From Sphingobacterium zeae (GTDB lineage: Bacteria; Bacteroidota; Bacteroidia; Sphingobacteriales; Sphingobacteriaceae), in NCBI RefSeq assembly GCF_030818895.1, contig NZ_JAUTBA010000001.1, positions 5,394,001-5,458,000 of the forward strand: 64,000 nucleotides of DNA, given 5' to 3'. A program made the translations under genes and the position numbers. The notes beneath the pieces were generated by a model, which had not been told where the DNA came from, ran no database searches, and saw only the letters and a list, made by a program, of their open reading frames with translations. Shown here piece by piece: positions 36,739 to 46,160 of this stretch (position 1 is the first letter of the stretch; the number at the start of each line of letters is the position of its first letter).

Positions 36739-37299
36739 CTATTTTACGCGCTCGATATAGTTACCGGTTTGCGTATCAACTCTTACTTTCTCACCTTGAT
36801 TAATGAACAACGGCACCATAATCTCGACACCTGTTTCTACGGTTGCCTTTTTTAATGCGTTTGTAGAAGTATCTCCCTTTACTGCCGGTTCAGTATATGT
36901 AATTTCCAGTTCAACACTTTTCGGTGCTTCCGCCATGATAGGCTCATCACTTTCAAAAGCTATAATGACAGTCATCCCCTCTTTCAAGAAACGGGCTGAA
37001 TCGCCAAACAAAAACTTAGGAATATTAAATTGCTCATAGGTACTATTATCCATTACAACGAAGAATTCACCATCTTCATATAAATATTGATAATCGTTTG
37101 TTTCTACGCGTGCAATTTCTACAGATTCGTCAACTCTGAAACGATACTCAACTAACTTACCCGTTTTAACATTACGCATTCTAGCTTGATAAAACGCGCG
37201 CAAATTGCCTGGTGTACGGTGTATATATTCTTCCACGGAAACTAATTCTCCGTTAAATCTTAAAATATTTCCTGATTTTACCTCTGATGCCTTAGCCAT
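36739..37299 (-). CDS. efp: Elongation factor P with an unusual loop tip
   Basis: A 186-residue EF-P with all three beta-barrel domains (N-terminal KOW-like, then OB folds; ITYTEPAVKGDT and ...GNYIERVK in domain III). EF-P rescues ribosomes stalled on polyproline. The loop that reaches the peptidyl-transferase centre reads HRTPGNLRAFYQ: Asn32 aligns with the Lys34 (E. coli) or Arg32 (Pseudomonas) that is post-translationally modified. No earP, epmA or ymfI-like gene is seen here. So it probably works without the known modifications. It is followed by a strong terminator. Confidence 0.95.
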   Translation of the reverse strand: MAKASEVKSGNILRFNGELVSVEEYIHRTPGNLRAFYQARMRNVKTGKLVEYRFRVDESVEIARVETNDYQYLYEDGEFFVVMDNSTYEQFNIPKFLFGDSARFLKEGMTVIIAFESDEPIMAEAPKSVELEITYTEPAVKGDTSTNALKKATVETGVEIMVPLFINQGEKVRVDTQTGNYIERVK

Positions 37300-37342
37300 T
37301 CTTTGAATTGAACTTTAAACGGTTATCTCATTATTGAGTCGT

Positions 37343-37350
37343 CAAAAATA
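37343..37350 (-). promoter_or_regulatory. -7 box of efp
   Basis: Minus-strand TATTTTTG fits TAnnTTTG exactly, 43 bases upstream of the efp ATG. No standard -33 box. Confidence 0.4.
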
Positions 37351-37526
37351 CAAAAACTAATTGTGTTATAAAAATTTCCTTCACTACTTTTTATGGAAAA
37401 TACTGTTTTCAATAGGAAGAAAAATCAGCGTTAGCATTCGGAAGGTAAATACACTAAAAATGTAATTTATTAGGGTTTAAGGACACAGCGATCGAGGTGA
37501 AAGAAAGATGAAGGAAACAGTAATAG

Positions 37527-38156
37527 TTAGGTTTTAAAGTCCAGAATTGAAATATGTTCATCACAAAACGCATATTCTTTTTTCTGGTTTGAACAGACGA
37601 CAATTATTCTTGATTTTAGTTTTGTTCGTTCGATTAAAGTTAGGTACCACTCTTCGCCGGAACTATCCAAATTACTTGTAGGTTCGTCCAACATGACCAA
37701 CGAAGATGCGGAACAACATGCTAGTACCAACTTTACCCGCTGTCGCATACCGGATGAAAAAAAACGTATCTCTCTGTCAAGCGCATGTTCCAGTCCCAAT
37801 AAGCTGATAACAGTTTCTTTATCAAAAGAAGGAAGATAGCTTTTAAATTTAAAATGGAAATCAATCAGCTCCATTAAAGTAAATTCCTCTATCAATTCAA
37901 CGTATGGAGCTGCAAGAGAAAGTTGCTGATATACTTGATCCACACCTAAGACTTCGTCTCCATAGTTATAGACCAATTCGCCTTCAGAAGGTGTCAAACT
38001 ACTTGAAAGCACTTTCAGAAAAGTAGATTTTCCCGAACCATTATGGCCAAGGATGGCATAACTCTTTCCGGACTCAAAGGTATAGTTTATATGCCTAAAA
38101 ATCCATTCATTGTTATACCTCCTACCAATATCCTTTAATGTAATTTTCAAATTCAC
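37527..38156 (-). CDS. ABC transporter ATP-binding protein next to lpxA
   Basis: A 209-residue single ATPase domain: Walker A GHNGSGKST (38-46), signature SSGMRQR (134-140), Walker B LVMLDEPTSNLD (153-164). It begins 17 bases after lpxA on the same strand, so it is the last gene of the lipid A operon. No permease gene is adjacent; the partner must be elsewhere. Its transport substrate cannot be told from the sequence; the operon suggests an envelope role. Confidence 0.9.
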   Translation of the reverse strand: MNLKITLKDIGRRYNNEWIFRHINYTFESGKSYAILGHNGSGKSTFLKVLSSSLTPSEGELVYNYGDEVLGVDQVYQQLSLAAPYVELIEEFTLMELIDFHFKFKSYLPSFDKETVISLLGLEHALDREIRFFSSGMRQRVKLVLACCSASSLVMLDEPTSNLDSSGEEWYLTLIERTKLKSRIIVVCSNQKKEYAFCDEHISILDFKT

Positions 38157-38173
38157 AAGAATCGATAACGCGA

Positions 38174-38962
38174 TTACATCGCTCTATTATTGAATCCTTT
38201 CATGATACCTCGGCCCGAATTCCGAATAAAATCCAAAATTTCATCCCGAATTTCTGTTGCCTGATATTCAGCCTCTATAATTTCTATAGCCTTAGCTAAA
38301 TTTCTATTTTGGACAAAAAGAATTCGATAAAGGTTTTGAATTTCGGCGATCTGATCTTCCGAAAATCCTCTTCTTCTTAATCCAACTGAATTAATCCCTG
38401 CATAAGAAATAGGTTCGCGCGCCGCTTTAACAAAAGGCGGTATATCCTTACGTACCAATGAACCACCGGTAACAAATGCATGCGAACCAATTTTGACAAA
38501 TTGATGAACAGCTACCATTCCAGCCAGTACGACATAATCACCCACGGTAATATGTCCTGCAAGCGTACTATTATTTGAGAAAACACAATTATCGCCTACT
38601 TCACAATCATGCGCAACATGACTATATGCTTGAATTAAACAATTTTTTCCAATGACTGTCTTATATCTATCTTTGGTGCCTCTATTGATTGTTACACACT
38701 CGCGTATGGTTGTATTATCACCAATTTCCACTGTTGTAATCTCACCATCAAATTTTAAATCTTGAGGCTCTCCAGAAATTACTGCACCGGGATATATTTT
38801 ACAATTTTTTCCTATTCGTGCTCCATCCATAATCGTCACATTTGAGCCTATCCAAGTGCCTTCACCAATGATGACGTCTTTATAAATGGTTACAAATGGT
38901 TCGATGACCACATTTTTAGCAATTTTTGCTTCAGGATGAATATAAGCTAATGGCTGTATCAT
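38174..38962 (-). CDS. lpxA: UDP-N-acetylglucosamine acyltransferase
   Basis: A 262-residue left-handed beta-helix acyltransferase with many hexapeptide repeats (IGEGTWIGSNVTIMDGARIG...), the catalytic His region AYSHVAHDCEVGDNC, and the C-terminal helices of LpxA (GLRRRGFSEDQIAEIQNLYRILF). It performs the first step of lipid A synthesis with 3-hydroxyacyl-ACP. It starts 10 bases after lpxC-fabZ. Confidence 0.96.
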   Translation of the reverse strand: MIQPLAYIHPEAKIAKNVVIEPFVTIYKDVIIGEGTWIGSNVTIMDGARIGKNCKIYPGAVISGEPQDLKFDGEITTVEIGDNTTIRECVTINRGTKDRYKTVIGKNCLIQAYSHVAHDCEVGDNCVFSNNSTLAGHITVGDYVVLAGMVAVHQFVKIGSHAFVTGGSLVRKDIPPFVKAAREPISYAGINSVGLRRRGFSEDQIAEIQNLYRILFVQNRNLAKAIEIIEAEYQATEIRDEILDFIRNSGRGIMKGFNNRAM

Positions 38963-38972
38963 CTATACTACT

Positions 38973-40385
38973 TTAGTTGTTATTTACTCTTACGATCTGA
39001 GCCATAAGCTCGGCTTCACATACGATCTTCTCTCCTACCATGGCCACACCTTTCATTTTTGCGATACCTCTTCGAATCGGCTCCATCAAATCGCATCTAA
39101 AAATAACAGAATCTCCGGGGGTTACCTGCGCTTTAAAACGGGCATTTTCAATTTTCAGAAATAAAGTCAGCCAATTTTCCGGATCAGGAACTGTTTTAAG
39201 AACCAAAATTCCTCCTGTCTGCGCCATAGCCTCTACTTGCAATACGCCTGGAAATAATGGCGCTCCGGGAAAATGTCCCATAAATAAATCTTCGTTCATG
39301 GTAACATTCTTCAAGCCCACCACATGTGTTTCGGTCAATTCAAGAATCTTATCCACCATAAGCATAGGTTGACGATGCGGCAAAATCTTCATAATTTCTA
39401 CCGTATCGTATAATGCTGGCATATTAGGATCGTAAACTTTAATTTTTTTACGTGTTTTATCTTTCTTAATCTGCTCCTTTATCTTTTTCGCAAAGGCAAC
39501 ATTGGCGGCATGCCCCGGCCGAGCAGCCATAATATGGCCTTTCAGGGGTCGCCCAACGAGTGCCAAATCTCCAACCATATCCAACAATTTATGTCGAGCA
39601 GGCTCATTTTGGTAGCGTAATTGATTATTGTTTAATATTCCTTCTTTAGCAACTGCTACGGTTTCTTTATGAAAAAGATGAGCTAATTTCTGTAATTCTT
39701 CAGGTGAAGTCTCCTTATCCACAATAACAATGGCATTACTTAGGTCACCGCCTTTAATAAGCCCATGATCCACCAACATTTCTAACTCATGCAAAAAGCA
39801 AAAGGTCCGTGAAGATGAAATTTCGGATTTAAAATCGTCAATTGACGTAATCGCAGCATGTTGGCTTCCCAACACCGGCGAGTTAAAATCGATCATGCAG
39901 GTCATCCTATAGCCATCCATCGGCATCCCCAATATCTCGACTTTACGATCAGGCTCTGCATAATGGATATTATTGGAAATCTCATAATAATCTCTGTCAG
40001 CATCCTGCTCCTCAAACCCTGCCTCTTCAAGCAGCTTTACAAAAATAGCTGAACTTCCATCTAAGATAGGTATCTCGGGACCATCTATATCAATCAGGAC
40101 GTTATCAATTTGTAAACCAATTAACGACGCCATCAAATGTTCAATTGTACTAACACTTGCACCATTCTGAGTAATTGTCGTCCCCCTCGAAGTATCTGTC
40201 ACGTTATCTGCATCAACCAAAATTTCTGGCTGCCCCTCCAAGTCTACACGTCTGAACTTAAACCAGTGATTTTCCGGAGCGGGTTTAATGGTCATCGATA
40301 CAATTTTCCCTGTATGAAGACCTACCCCCGAAATCTCAACCTCGTTTTTGATGGTTCGCTGTTTTACATTCATTTCTAATAACAT
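38973..40385 (-). CDS. lpxC-fabZ: LpxC-FabZ fusion: UDP-3-O-acyl-GlcNAc deacetylase / 3-hydroxyacyl-ACP dehydratase
   Basis: A 470-residue fusion. Residues 1-315 are LpxC with zinc ligands in STIEHLMASL and RHKLLDMVGDLAL. Residues 325-470 are FabZ with LPHRQPMLMVDKI and GHFPGAPLFPGVLQVEAMAQ. One half commits to lipid A synthesis; the other makes fatty-acid precursors that compete for the same hydroxyacyl-ACP. This fusion is typical of Bacteroidota. Two ATGs (40385 and 40373) are possible; the second matches the usual N-terminus (MNVKQRTIKNEV). It lies between lpxD and lpxA on the same strand. Confidence 0.96.
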   Translation of the reverse strand: MLLEMNVKQRTIKNEVEISGVGLHTGKIVSMTIKPAPENHWFKFRRVDLEGQPEILVDADNVTDTSRGTTITQNGASVSTIEHLMASLIGLQIDNVLIDIDGPEIPILDGSSAIFVKLLEEAGFEEQDADRDYYEISNNIHYAEPDRKVEILGMPMDGYRMTCMIDFNSPVLGSQHAAITSIDDFKSEISSSRTFCFLHELEMLVDHGLIKGGDLSNAIVIVDKETSPEELQKLAHLFHKETVAVAKEGILNNNQLRYQNEPARHKLLDMVGDLALVGRPLKGHIMAARPGHAANVAFAKKIKEQIKKDKTRKKIKVYDPNMPALYDTVEIMKILPHRQPMLMVDKILELTETHVVGLKNVTMNEDLFMGHFPGAPLFPGVLQVEAMAQTGGILVLKTVPDPENWLTLFLKIENARFKAQVTPGDSVIFRCDLMEPIRRGIAKMKGVAMVGEKIVCEAELMAQIVRVNNN

Positions 40386-40512
40386 ATTTTTAAATCAAAA
40401 CTTCTTTTGACAAAACATTTATTGATAATGCTATATCGGTCAATGATATAGTTATACGATAAACTACTGTTTCATCACAATTAAAGAACAGCTTATTTTC
40501 AATGAAAAATAA

Positions 40513-41553
40513 TTATTTTAATTTTTTTTCTACTAATTTTTCTAACTCCTGGATCCGCTTCTCCAATTCAGGAAGGCGAGCAAAGATTACATTAGATCGC
40601 AATTGTGGCTGATAAGCCATCAAAGGCGTACCGCCCCACTTCTTGCCCTCTTCTTTGATCGATCTATTCACTCCGGATTGGGCCTGAATTTGGGACCCCT
40701 TAGCAATAACGATATGCCCAACGACACCAACCTGACCGCCCAATACTACATGCTCTCCGATTTTTGAACTACCGGAAATACCAGTCTGCGCCGCAACGAC
40801 AGTATTCCTTCCAATATCAACATTATGGGCAATCTGAATCAAATTATCCAACTTCACGCCATCACGCACAATGGTAGCTCCCATGGTTGCTCTATCAATT
40901 ACGGTATTGGCACCAATCTCAACATTATCCTCTATCTGAACATAGCCAATCTGAGGAACTTTTTTATATGTTCCGTCTTCTTGTGGTGCAAATCCAAATC
41001 CATCGGATCCGATGACAACACCTGAATGTAACACCACATTTTTACCGATCTTACAATCATGATAAATCTTCACTCCTGGATAGAGCGTTGTATTATCTCC
41101 AATCGTAACTTTATCTCCAATATAAACCTGAGGGTAAATTTTCACATGATCACCGATCGATGCTCCTCTGCCTATATATACAAATGCACCGATGTAGCCC
41201 CCCTGGCCGATTTCAGCCTCGTCGTGTATAAAATGAGGTTCCTCTCGCCCACTTTTGTCAAGGCGAAACTCATTATACATATTTAGGACAGTAGAAAAAG
41301 CGGCATAGGCATTCTTAACCCGTATAATTGTTAATGTAGGTTTAGTCGAATGTGTCAATTGCAAATCTTCATTAACAATAACAATCGAGGCATCGGTAGT
41401 ATATATAAAATGCTCGTATTTGGGATTCGACAAAAAAGAAAGATCACCTTTTTTACCCTCCTCAATTTTGGCAAGGTTACCTACCGCAACCTCTGGATTT
41501 CCTTCAATCCGTCCTTCTAATAATGTCGCTATTTGTTGCGCAGTAAATTGCAT
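40513..41553 (-). CDS. lpxD: UDP-3-O-(3-hydroxyacyl)glucosamine N-acyltransferase
   Basis: A 346-residue beta-helix enzyme. It has an N-terminal uridine-binding domain (FTAQQIATLLEGRIEGNPEVAVGNLAKIEEGKKGDLSFLSNPKY), hexapeptide repeats, the catalytic LIQIAHNVDIGRNT, and a C-terminal helix. It is the third step of lipid A synthesis. It is first in the run lpxD, lpxC-fabZ, lpxA, ABC ATPase. A perfect -7 box (41558-41565) ends 4 bases before the ATG, so transcripts may be leaderless. Confidence 0.95.
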   Translation of the reverse strand: MQFTAQQIATLLEGRIEGNPEVAVGNLAKIEEGKKGDLSFLSNPKYEHFIYTTDASIVIVNEDLQLTHSTKPTLTIIRVKNAYAAFSTVLNMYNEFRLDKSGREEPHFIHDEAEIGQGGYIGAFVYIGRGASIGDHVKIYPQVYIGDKVTIGDNTTLYPGVKIYHDCKIGKNVVLHSGVVIGSDGFGFAPQEDGTYKKVPQIGYVQIEDNVEIGANTVIDRATMGATIVRDGVKLDNLIQIAHNVDIGRNTVVAAQTGISGSSKIGEHVVLGGQVGVVGHIVIAKGSQIQAQSGVNRSIKEEGKKWGGTPLMAYQPQLRSNVIFARLPELEKRIQELEKLVEKKLK

Positions 41554-41557
41554 GGTA

Positions 41558-41565
41558 CAAATCTA
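41558..41565 (-). promoter_or_regulatory. -7 box of lpxD
   Basis: Minus-strand TAGATTTG fits TAnnTTTG exactly, 4 bases from the ATG at 41553. No standard -33 box. Confidence 0.5.
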
Positions 41566-41586
41566 TGTTTTTTTATTAAAAAATAA

Positions 41587-42837
41587 CTACTTGACAGAAG
41601 GAATTGCAACATATCCTACCTCTTTTGGATAACACAAAGCATATTTAGCGACATTTTTCGACAGTGCTTCTAAATTCCCCAGATCAGAAGCCTCCGTTAT
41701 ATCGACAAGTTCGCCCGATTTTAACAAAATTTTTATTTGATCCTGGGATGAATTATACGCGCGATTCTGAATTTCCTGAGTAAATACATAATAGTGAATA
41801 TCCTCCATCGCCACGTCGATTTCCGCCTGTACTTTTGCTTTCACCAAATCAATATATTCGCGCGAAAAAGGTTTGTTGCTCAATACAGAGCGATATAAAT
41901 CACGCTTCATCACCCGTTGACACATTGTACGTAGAATATGGTCCTCATGACACTCCCATGTTTTTATGGCAGACATAATATCTGTATCATCCAAACGAGT
42001 AAACCAGTCTAAATGCAACGGGTTGTCCAAAAAATTACTTTTATTGATTTGTTGGCTTAAAAACCAATGAAAAGCTGGAGTAGAAAAGAGTTGATGGCCA
42101 GCAGCCGTCAAATATTTTGCCCGCTGCAGAATTTTAATCAGCAACTGCTCGGCACCAATAACGGTTTTGTGCAGATATACTTGCCAATACATCAGTCGCC
42201 GTGCTATTAGAAATTTCTCCACTGAATATAGCCCTTTATAATCCACAACAATCTCATCCGCTACCACGTTGAGCATTTTTATGATACGGTCAAATGAAAT
42301 TACTCCCTCAGATACTCCCGTAAAAAAGCTATCCCTATTGAGGTAATCCATTCGATCCACATCTAACTGGCTCGACACCAATTGGTGAAGAAATTTGCGC
42401 TCGTATTTGTTATTAAAAATGGTAATTGCAAGGCTCAACCTTCCGTCTAAATCCTGATTGATTCGATCCATTAACAACGAAGACAACAACTCATGCGAAA
42501 CGCCTTCAATTAAACTATGTTCTAATGAGTGGGAAAAGGGGCCATGCCCAATATCATGGAGTAAAATAGCTGAAAGAGCTGCTTCCTCTTCCGTGTCCGA
42601 AATGAATACACCCTTACTTCTTAAGGTTTCCAAAGCCATCGCCATCAAATGCATCGATCCAATGGCGTGCTGAAAACGAGTATGTAATGCACCTGGATAG
42701 ACGAGATGTGTCATACTCACCTGCTTGATATAGCGGAGTCGCTGAAAATAAGGATGCTGTACCAAATCAAAGACCAATCCTGTGGGGATCGAAACAAACC
42801 CGTATACCGGATCATTTATAATTTTATTTTTGTTCAA
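41587..42837 (-). CDS. HD-domain phosphohydrolase
   Basis: A 416-residue HD-superfamily protein. The metal-binding residues are visible in HTRFQHAIGSMHL (H...) and LLHDIGHGPFSHSLEH (HD), with a later Asp in SQLDVDRMDYLNRDSFFTG. Related enzymes are dNTP triphosphohydrolases of the SAMHD1/Dgt type, but the nucleotide substrate is inferred. The start codon is TTG at 42835-42837: the frame has a stop shortly upstream, no ATG fits, and the family N-terminus (NKIINDPVYGF) follows at once. It is probably transcribed alone toward lpxD. Confidence 0.9.
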   Translation of the reverse strand: MNKNKIINDPVYGFVSIPTGLVFDLVQHPYFQRLRYIKQVSMTHLVYPGALHTRFQHAIGSMHLMAMALETLRSKGVFISDTEEEAALSAILLHDIGHGPFSHSLEHSLIEGVSHELLSSLLMDRINQDLDGRLSLAITIFNNKYERKFLHQLVSSQLDVDRMDYLNRDSFFTGVSEGVISFDRIIKMLNVVADEIVVDYKGLYSVEKFLIARRLMYWQVYLHKTVIGAEQLLIKILQRAKYLTAAGHQLFSTPAFHWFLSQQINKSNFLDNPLHLDWFTRLDDTDIMSAIKTWECHEDHILRTMCQRVMKRDLYRSVLSNKPFSREYIDLVKAKVQAEIDVAMEDIHYYVFTQEIQNRAYNSSQDQIKILLKSGELVDITEASDLGNLEALSKNVAKYALCYPKEVGYVAIPSVK

Positions 42838-43104
42838 GGTGGCGACAAATTAAGGCGATCATCAACACTATAAATTATGAAACCTGGCTCCCAAATCCTG
42901 AACGCTGGGTTAACATCAGTATAAACTTAAAACAAAGATAGTTAGTTCATCGTTAAGAAATGTTAAAAATAAAATCTAAAGCACGATATTTGCTTAAGTT
43001 AGCATGAGATCAAAAATCCGTTAAATAGGTAAGAGTTGTTCTTTTACACTATTCTATTCATAGAAACACGGTCCTCCTCTAGTAATTAAACACATATATA
43101 GCAG

Positions 43105-44658
43105 ATGCAAAAAACACATATTCTCTGGGCTGACGATGAAATTGACTTTCTAAAACCACATATCTTATTTTTAGAAAGCAAAGGATATAAAGTTGACACC
43201 GTCAATAATGGAAATGATGCTGTTGAAGCCTTTAAAAATGGTTTTTTCCATCTCGTTTTTTTAGACGAGAACATGCCCGGTCTGACCGGACTTGAAACAC
43301 TCGGTATACTGAAGTCAATCAATCCTTCTGTACCTATTGTGCTGGTCACTAAAAATGAAGAAGAACATGTCATGGAGGATGCGATAGGCTCTAAAATTGA
43401 TGATTATCTGATCAAGCCGGTCAATCCCAAACAGATCTTGATGACCATCAAGAAATTGACTGAAAACAAGCGCCTCGTCAATGAAAAAACATCCATGGCC
43501 TACCAGCAAGACTTCCGTAATTTAGGGATGACTCTCAACGAAAACCTAGATTACAACCAATGGTCGGAAGTATATAAAAAGCTTGTGTACTGGGAGTTAT
43601 CTTTAGAGAAACTTGAAGATAATAATATGCATGAAATTCTGACCATGCAAAAATCTGAAGCAAACATGCAGTTCTCAAAATTCATAGAGAATAACTATAT
43701 TCATTGGATTAATCGTCCCGAAAACGGCCCTATCCTCTCCCATCAGTTGTTTAAGAAGAAAGTGTTCCCAACGCTGGAAGATGATGTACCTACATTTTTC
43801 TTCTTAATAGACAACTTGCGGTTTGACCAATGGAAAATTATCAATGAAGTCATCACCGACTATTTTAGACTGGAGGAGGAAATAAACTATTTCAGTATTT
43901 TACCAACAGCAACACAATATGCTAGAAATGCCATCTTTAGTGGACTAACTCCGTTAGAAATGGAAAAGCGTTTTCCGAAATTGTGGCAAAACGACGAAGA
44001 CGAAGGCGGTAAAAATCTATACGAGGATAAATTTTTGGAGGATCAGATTAAGCGCCTTTATCGAAAGCCCATAAAACACTCTTACACAAAAATTCTGACG
44101 TTGGAACAAGGAAAAGACGTTGTAGACAATCTCGGAAATTTAATGCACAATCAGCTTAATGCATTAGTGTATAATTTTGTGGATATGCTATCTCATGCAC
44201 GTACAGATAGCTCTATGATTCGCGAATTAGCAAACGACGAGGCAGCATACCGTTCCCTCACCTTGTCTTGGTTTGAGCATTCTCCCTTATTGGAGGCGAT
44301 CAAATGGCTCTCCCAAAAAAAGGTTCGCGTGATTATCACCACTGACCATGGGACAATCCGTGTAAAAAAGCCAAGTAAAATTGTGGGGGATCGAAATACA
44401 AATACAAATTTGAGATATAAACAGGGCAAAAATCTGAATTATATTGACAAAGACGTCTTCGCTATCAAAACCCCACATGAGGCACAATTGCCCAAACTTC
44501 ACGTGAGCTCAACCTACGTGTTTGCCAAGGAGGACACCTATTTTGTCTACCCGAACAACTACAACCAATTTGTCAATTACTTTAATGGAACGTTTCAACA
44601 TGGCGGAATCTCTTTGGAAGAAATGATTATCCCCTTTGCGACATACTTACCGAAATAG
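43105..44658 (+). CDS. porX: PorX-type response regulator with PglZ/alkaline-phosphatase domain
   Basis: A 517-residue protein. The N-terminal receiver domain has the acidic pocket DDE (10-12), phospho-acceptor Asp54 (VFLDENMPG) and a switch Thr/Lys (LVTK, IKPVNP). The C-terminal two-thirds are a PglZ-like phosphatase fold (TFFFLIDNLRFDQWKI; VIITTDHGTIRV). In Porphyromonas and relatives PorX, with PorY, controls type IX secretion genes and acts as a nucleotide-oligomer phosphodiesterase. No histidine kinase is adjacent. The tsaE promoter overlaps its 3' end. Confidence 0.93.
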   Translation: MQKTHILWADDEIDFLKPHILFLESKGYKVDTVNNGNDAVEAFKNGFFHLVFLDENMPGLTGLETLGILKSINPSVPIVLVTKNEEEHVMEDAIGSKIDDYLIKPVNPKQILMTIKKLTENKRLVNEKTSMAYQQDFRNLGMTLNENLDYNQWSEVYKKLVYWELSLEKLEDNNMHEILTMQKSEANMQFSKFIENNYIHWINRPENGPILSHQLFKKKVFPTLEDDVPTFFFLIDNLRFDQWKIINEVITDYFRLEEEINYFSILPTATQYARNAIFSGLTPLEMEKRFPKLWQNDEDEGGKNLYEDKFLEDQIKRLYRKPIKHSYTKILTLEQGKDVVDNLGNLMHNQLNALVYNFVDMLSHARTDSSMIRELANDEAAYRSLTLSWFEHSPLLEAIKWLSQKKVRVIITTDHGTIRVKKPSKIVGDRNTNTNLRYKQGKNLNYIDKDVFAIKTPHEAQLPKLHVSSTYVFAKEDTYFVYPNNYNQFVNYFNGTFQHGGISLEEMIIPFATYLPK

Positions 44659-44666
44659 TAATTTTG
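44635..44666 (+). promoter_or_regulatory. tsaE promoter inside the end of porX
   Basis: TTTG (44635-44638), 20 bases, TAATTTTG (44659-44666): both boxes and the spacing fit the Bacteroidota consensus. The -7 box overlaps the end of the porX stop region and ends 4 bases before the tsaE ATG. Confidence 0.7.
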
Positions 44667-44670
44667 CAGC

Positions 44671-45081
44671 ATGGAAATTATTGTAAATTCGGTAGCAGAT
44701 TTATCGCAAGCAGCTCAAACACTTTTAACCAGTTTTCCGGAGGAACGCATTTTTTTGCTATATGGTCCAATGGGGGCCGGGAAAACAACTTTTGTAAAAC
44801 ACCTCTGCAAACAATTAAATGTTCAGGACAGCACATCGAGCCCGACATTCTCCATCGTAAATGAATACGAATCTGCTAGTGGCCCCGTATATCATTTCGA
44901 TTTTTACCGTATCAAAGACGAACAGGAGGCATTTGATTTTGGCTACGAGGAATACTTTTATTCAGGAGCATACTGTTTTGTGGAGTGGCCAGAGAAAATC
45001 CCCAATTTACTTCCTGAAGAAGCAAAGGAAATACACATCAGCATCATAGATGCCACAACACGTCAAATCTCTATTCATTAA
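44671..45081 (+). CDS. tsaE: tRNA threonylcarbamoyladenosine biosynthesis ATPase TsaE
   Basis: A 136-residue P-loop protein with Walker A GPMGAGKTT (32-40), SSPTFSIVNEYES and the C-terminal WPEKI motif. With TsaB and TsaD it transfers the threonylcarbamoyl group to A37 of ANN-reading tRNAs; the group is made by TsaC, whose gene lies at 54.7 kb. It has its own consensus promoter at the end of porX. Confidence 0.95.
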   Translation: MEIIVNSVADLSQAAQTLLTSFPEERIFLLYGPMGAGKTTFVKHLCKQLNVQDSTSSPTFSIVNEYESASGPVYHFDFYRIKDEQEAFDFGYEEYFYSGAYCFVEWPEKIPNLLPEEAKEIHISIIDATTRQISIH

Positions 45082-45104
45082 CTTACCTTTTTCGACCTCC
45101 CAAT

Positions 45105-46151
45105 ATGGCTCAATCATCCTCTTGTCAATATATTCCATCTGATATTCATGTGCCTGGATTATCAGCTATACACGCCGAAAATCTTAGCTTTTCCTTTCAT
45201 GAGAACAGCATGCAATTTGCTGTTGAAAACAGTTCCTTCGACATTGAAGAAGGAAAAATAACCGCGATTATAGGTGAGTCCGGGAGTGGGAAAAGTACCT
45301 TGTTGAGACTTATATATGGATTATTGGAACCAACAGAAGGTGTGGTGCGTTATAAAGGTTGGCAGGTACCTACACGCAAAGATAAGTTAATTCCTGGTCA
45401 CGATGCGATGAAATTAGTCTCGCAGGGTTTTGACGATTTAAATACATATGCCAACGTGTGGGACAATGTTGCATCGCAATTGCCAAATACAAATATCAAA
45501 CGTAAACAAGATAAAACTGCGGAAATACTGCAACGTCTTCGGATAGACCACCTTGGGCGAAAAAGAGTAGCAGATATCAGTGGGGGAGAAAAGCAACGCG
45601 TTGCAATCTGCCGTGCGCTCATCAATGAGCCCGAAGTTTTACTTATGGATGAACCCTTTAATCAGGTTGATGCCTCTTTTCGCGACACGCTCCAACAAGA
45701 CATAAAAGATATAGTTAAAGAAACCGGGTTAACTGTTATACTCGTTTCTCACGATCCGACTGAAGTACTTGCTTTAGCAGATAATCTTATCGTGATGAAA
45801 GAAGGTAAAATTTTAGATCAAAACAACCCACATCAACTCTATGACAATCCTTCGCACCCTTATACCGCCCAATTGTTGGCAAAAAGCAACATCTTGACTA
45901 TCCAGCAAGCTCAAAATCTAGGGATAACAACCGAAAAACCTATAGCAATCCATCAAGAATGGATTTCAATAAGTCCTTCACAAGAGTCCACTTTCTTTGT
46001 AAAAGATGTGCGATTCCGAGGATTTTATTATGAAATTGTTGTCAGCAACAATGTGATCGACTTACATACCATTACAACCTCTCAAATCATTCCGCCAAAA
46101 CAACAAACAGTTGATCTGACCATATCCCATTGGATTTCTTTTGACCATTAA
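45105..46151 (+). CDS. ABC transporter ATP-binding protein, solo
   Basis: A 348-residue ATPase: Walker A GESGSGKST (57-65), signature ISGGEKQR, Walker B EVLLMDEPF, His switch VSHDP, and a C-terminal TOBE-like beta domain (about residues 290-345). The layout resembles importer ATPases of the PotA/FbpC type. No permease or binding-protein gene lies nearby. It starts 23 bases after tsaE and may share its transcript. The substrate is unknown. Confidence 0.88.
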   Translation: MAQSSSCQYIPSDIHVPGLSAIHAENLSFSFHENSMQFAVENSSFDIEEGKITAIIGESGSGKSTLLRLIYGLLEPTEGVVRYKGWQVPTRKDKLIPGHDAMKLVSQGFDDLNTYANVWDNVASQLPNTNIKRKQDKTAEILQRLRIDHLGRKRVADISGGEKQRVAICRALINEPEVLLMDEPFNQVDASFRDTLQQDIKDIVKETGLTVILVSHDPTEVLALADNLIVMKEGKILDQNNPHQLYDNPSHPYTAQLLAKSNILTIQQAQNLGITTEKPIAIHQEWISISPSQESTFFVKDVRFRGFYYEIVVSNNVIDLHTITTSQIIPPKQQTVDLTISHWISFDH

Positions 46152-46160
46152 TTTGATGTC

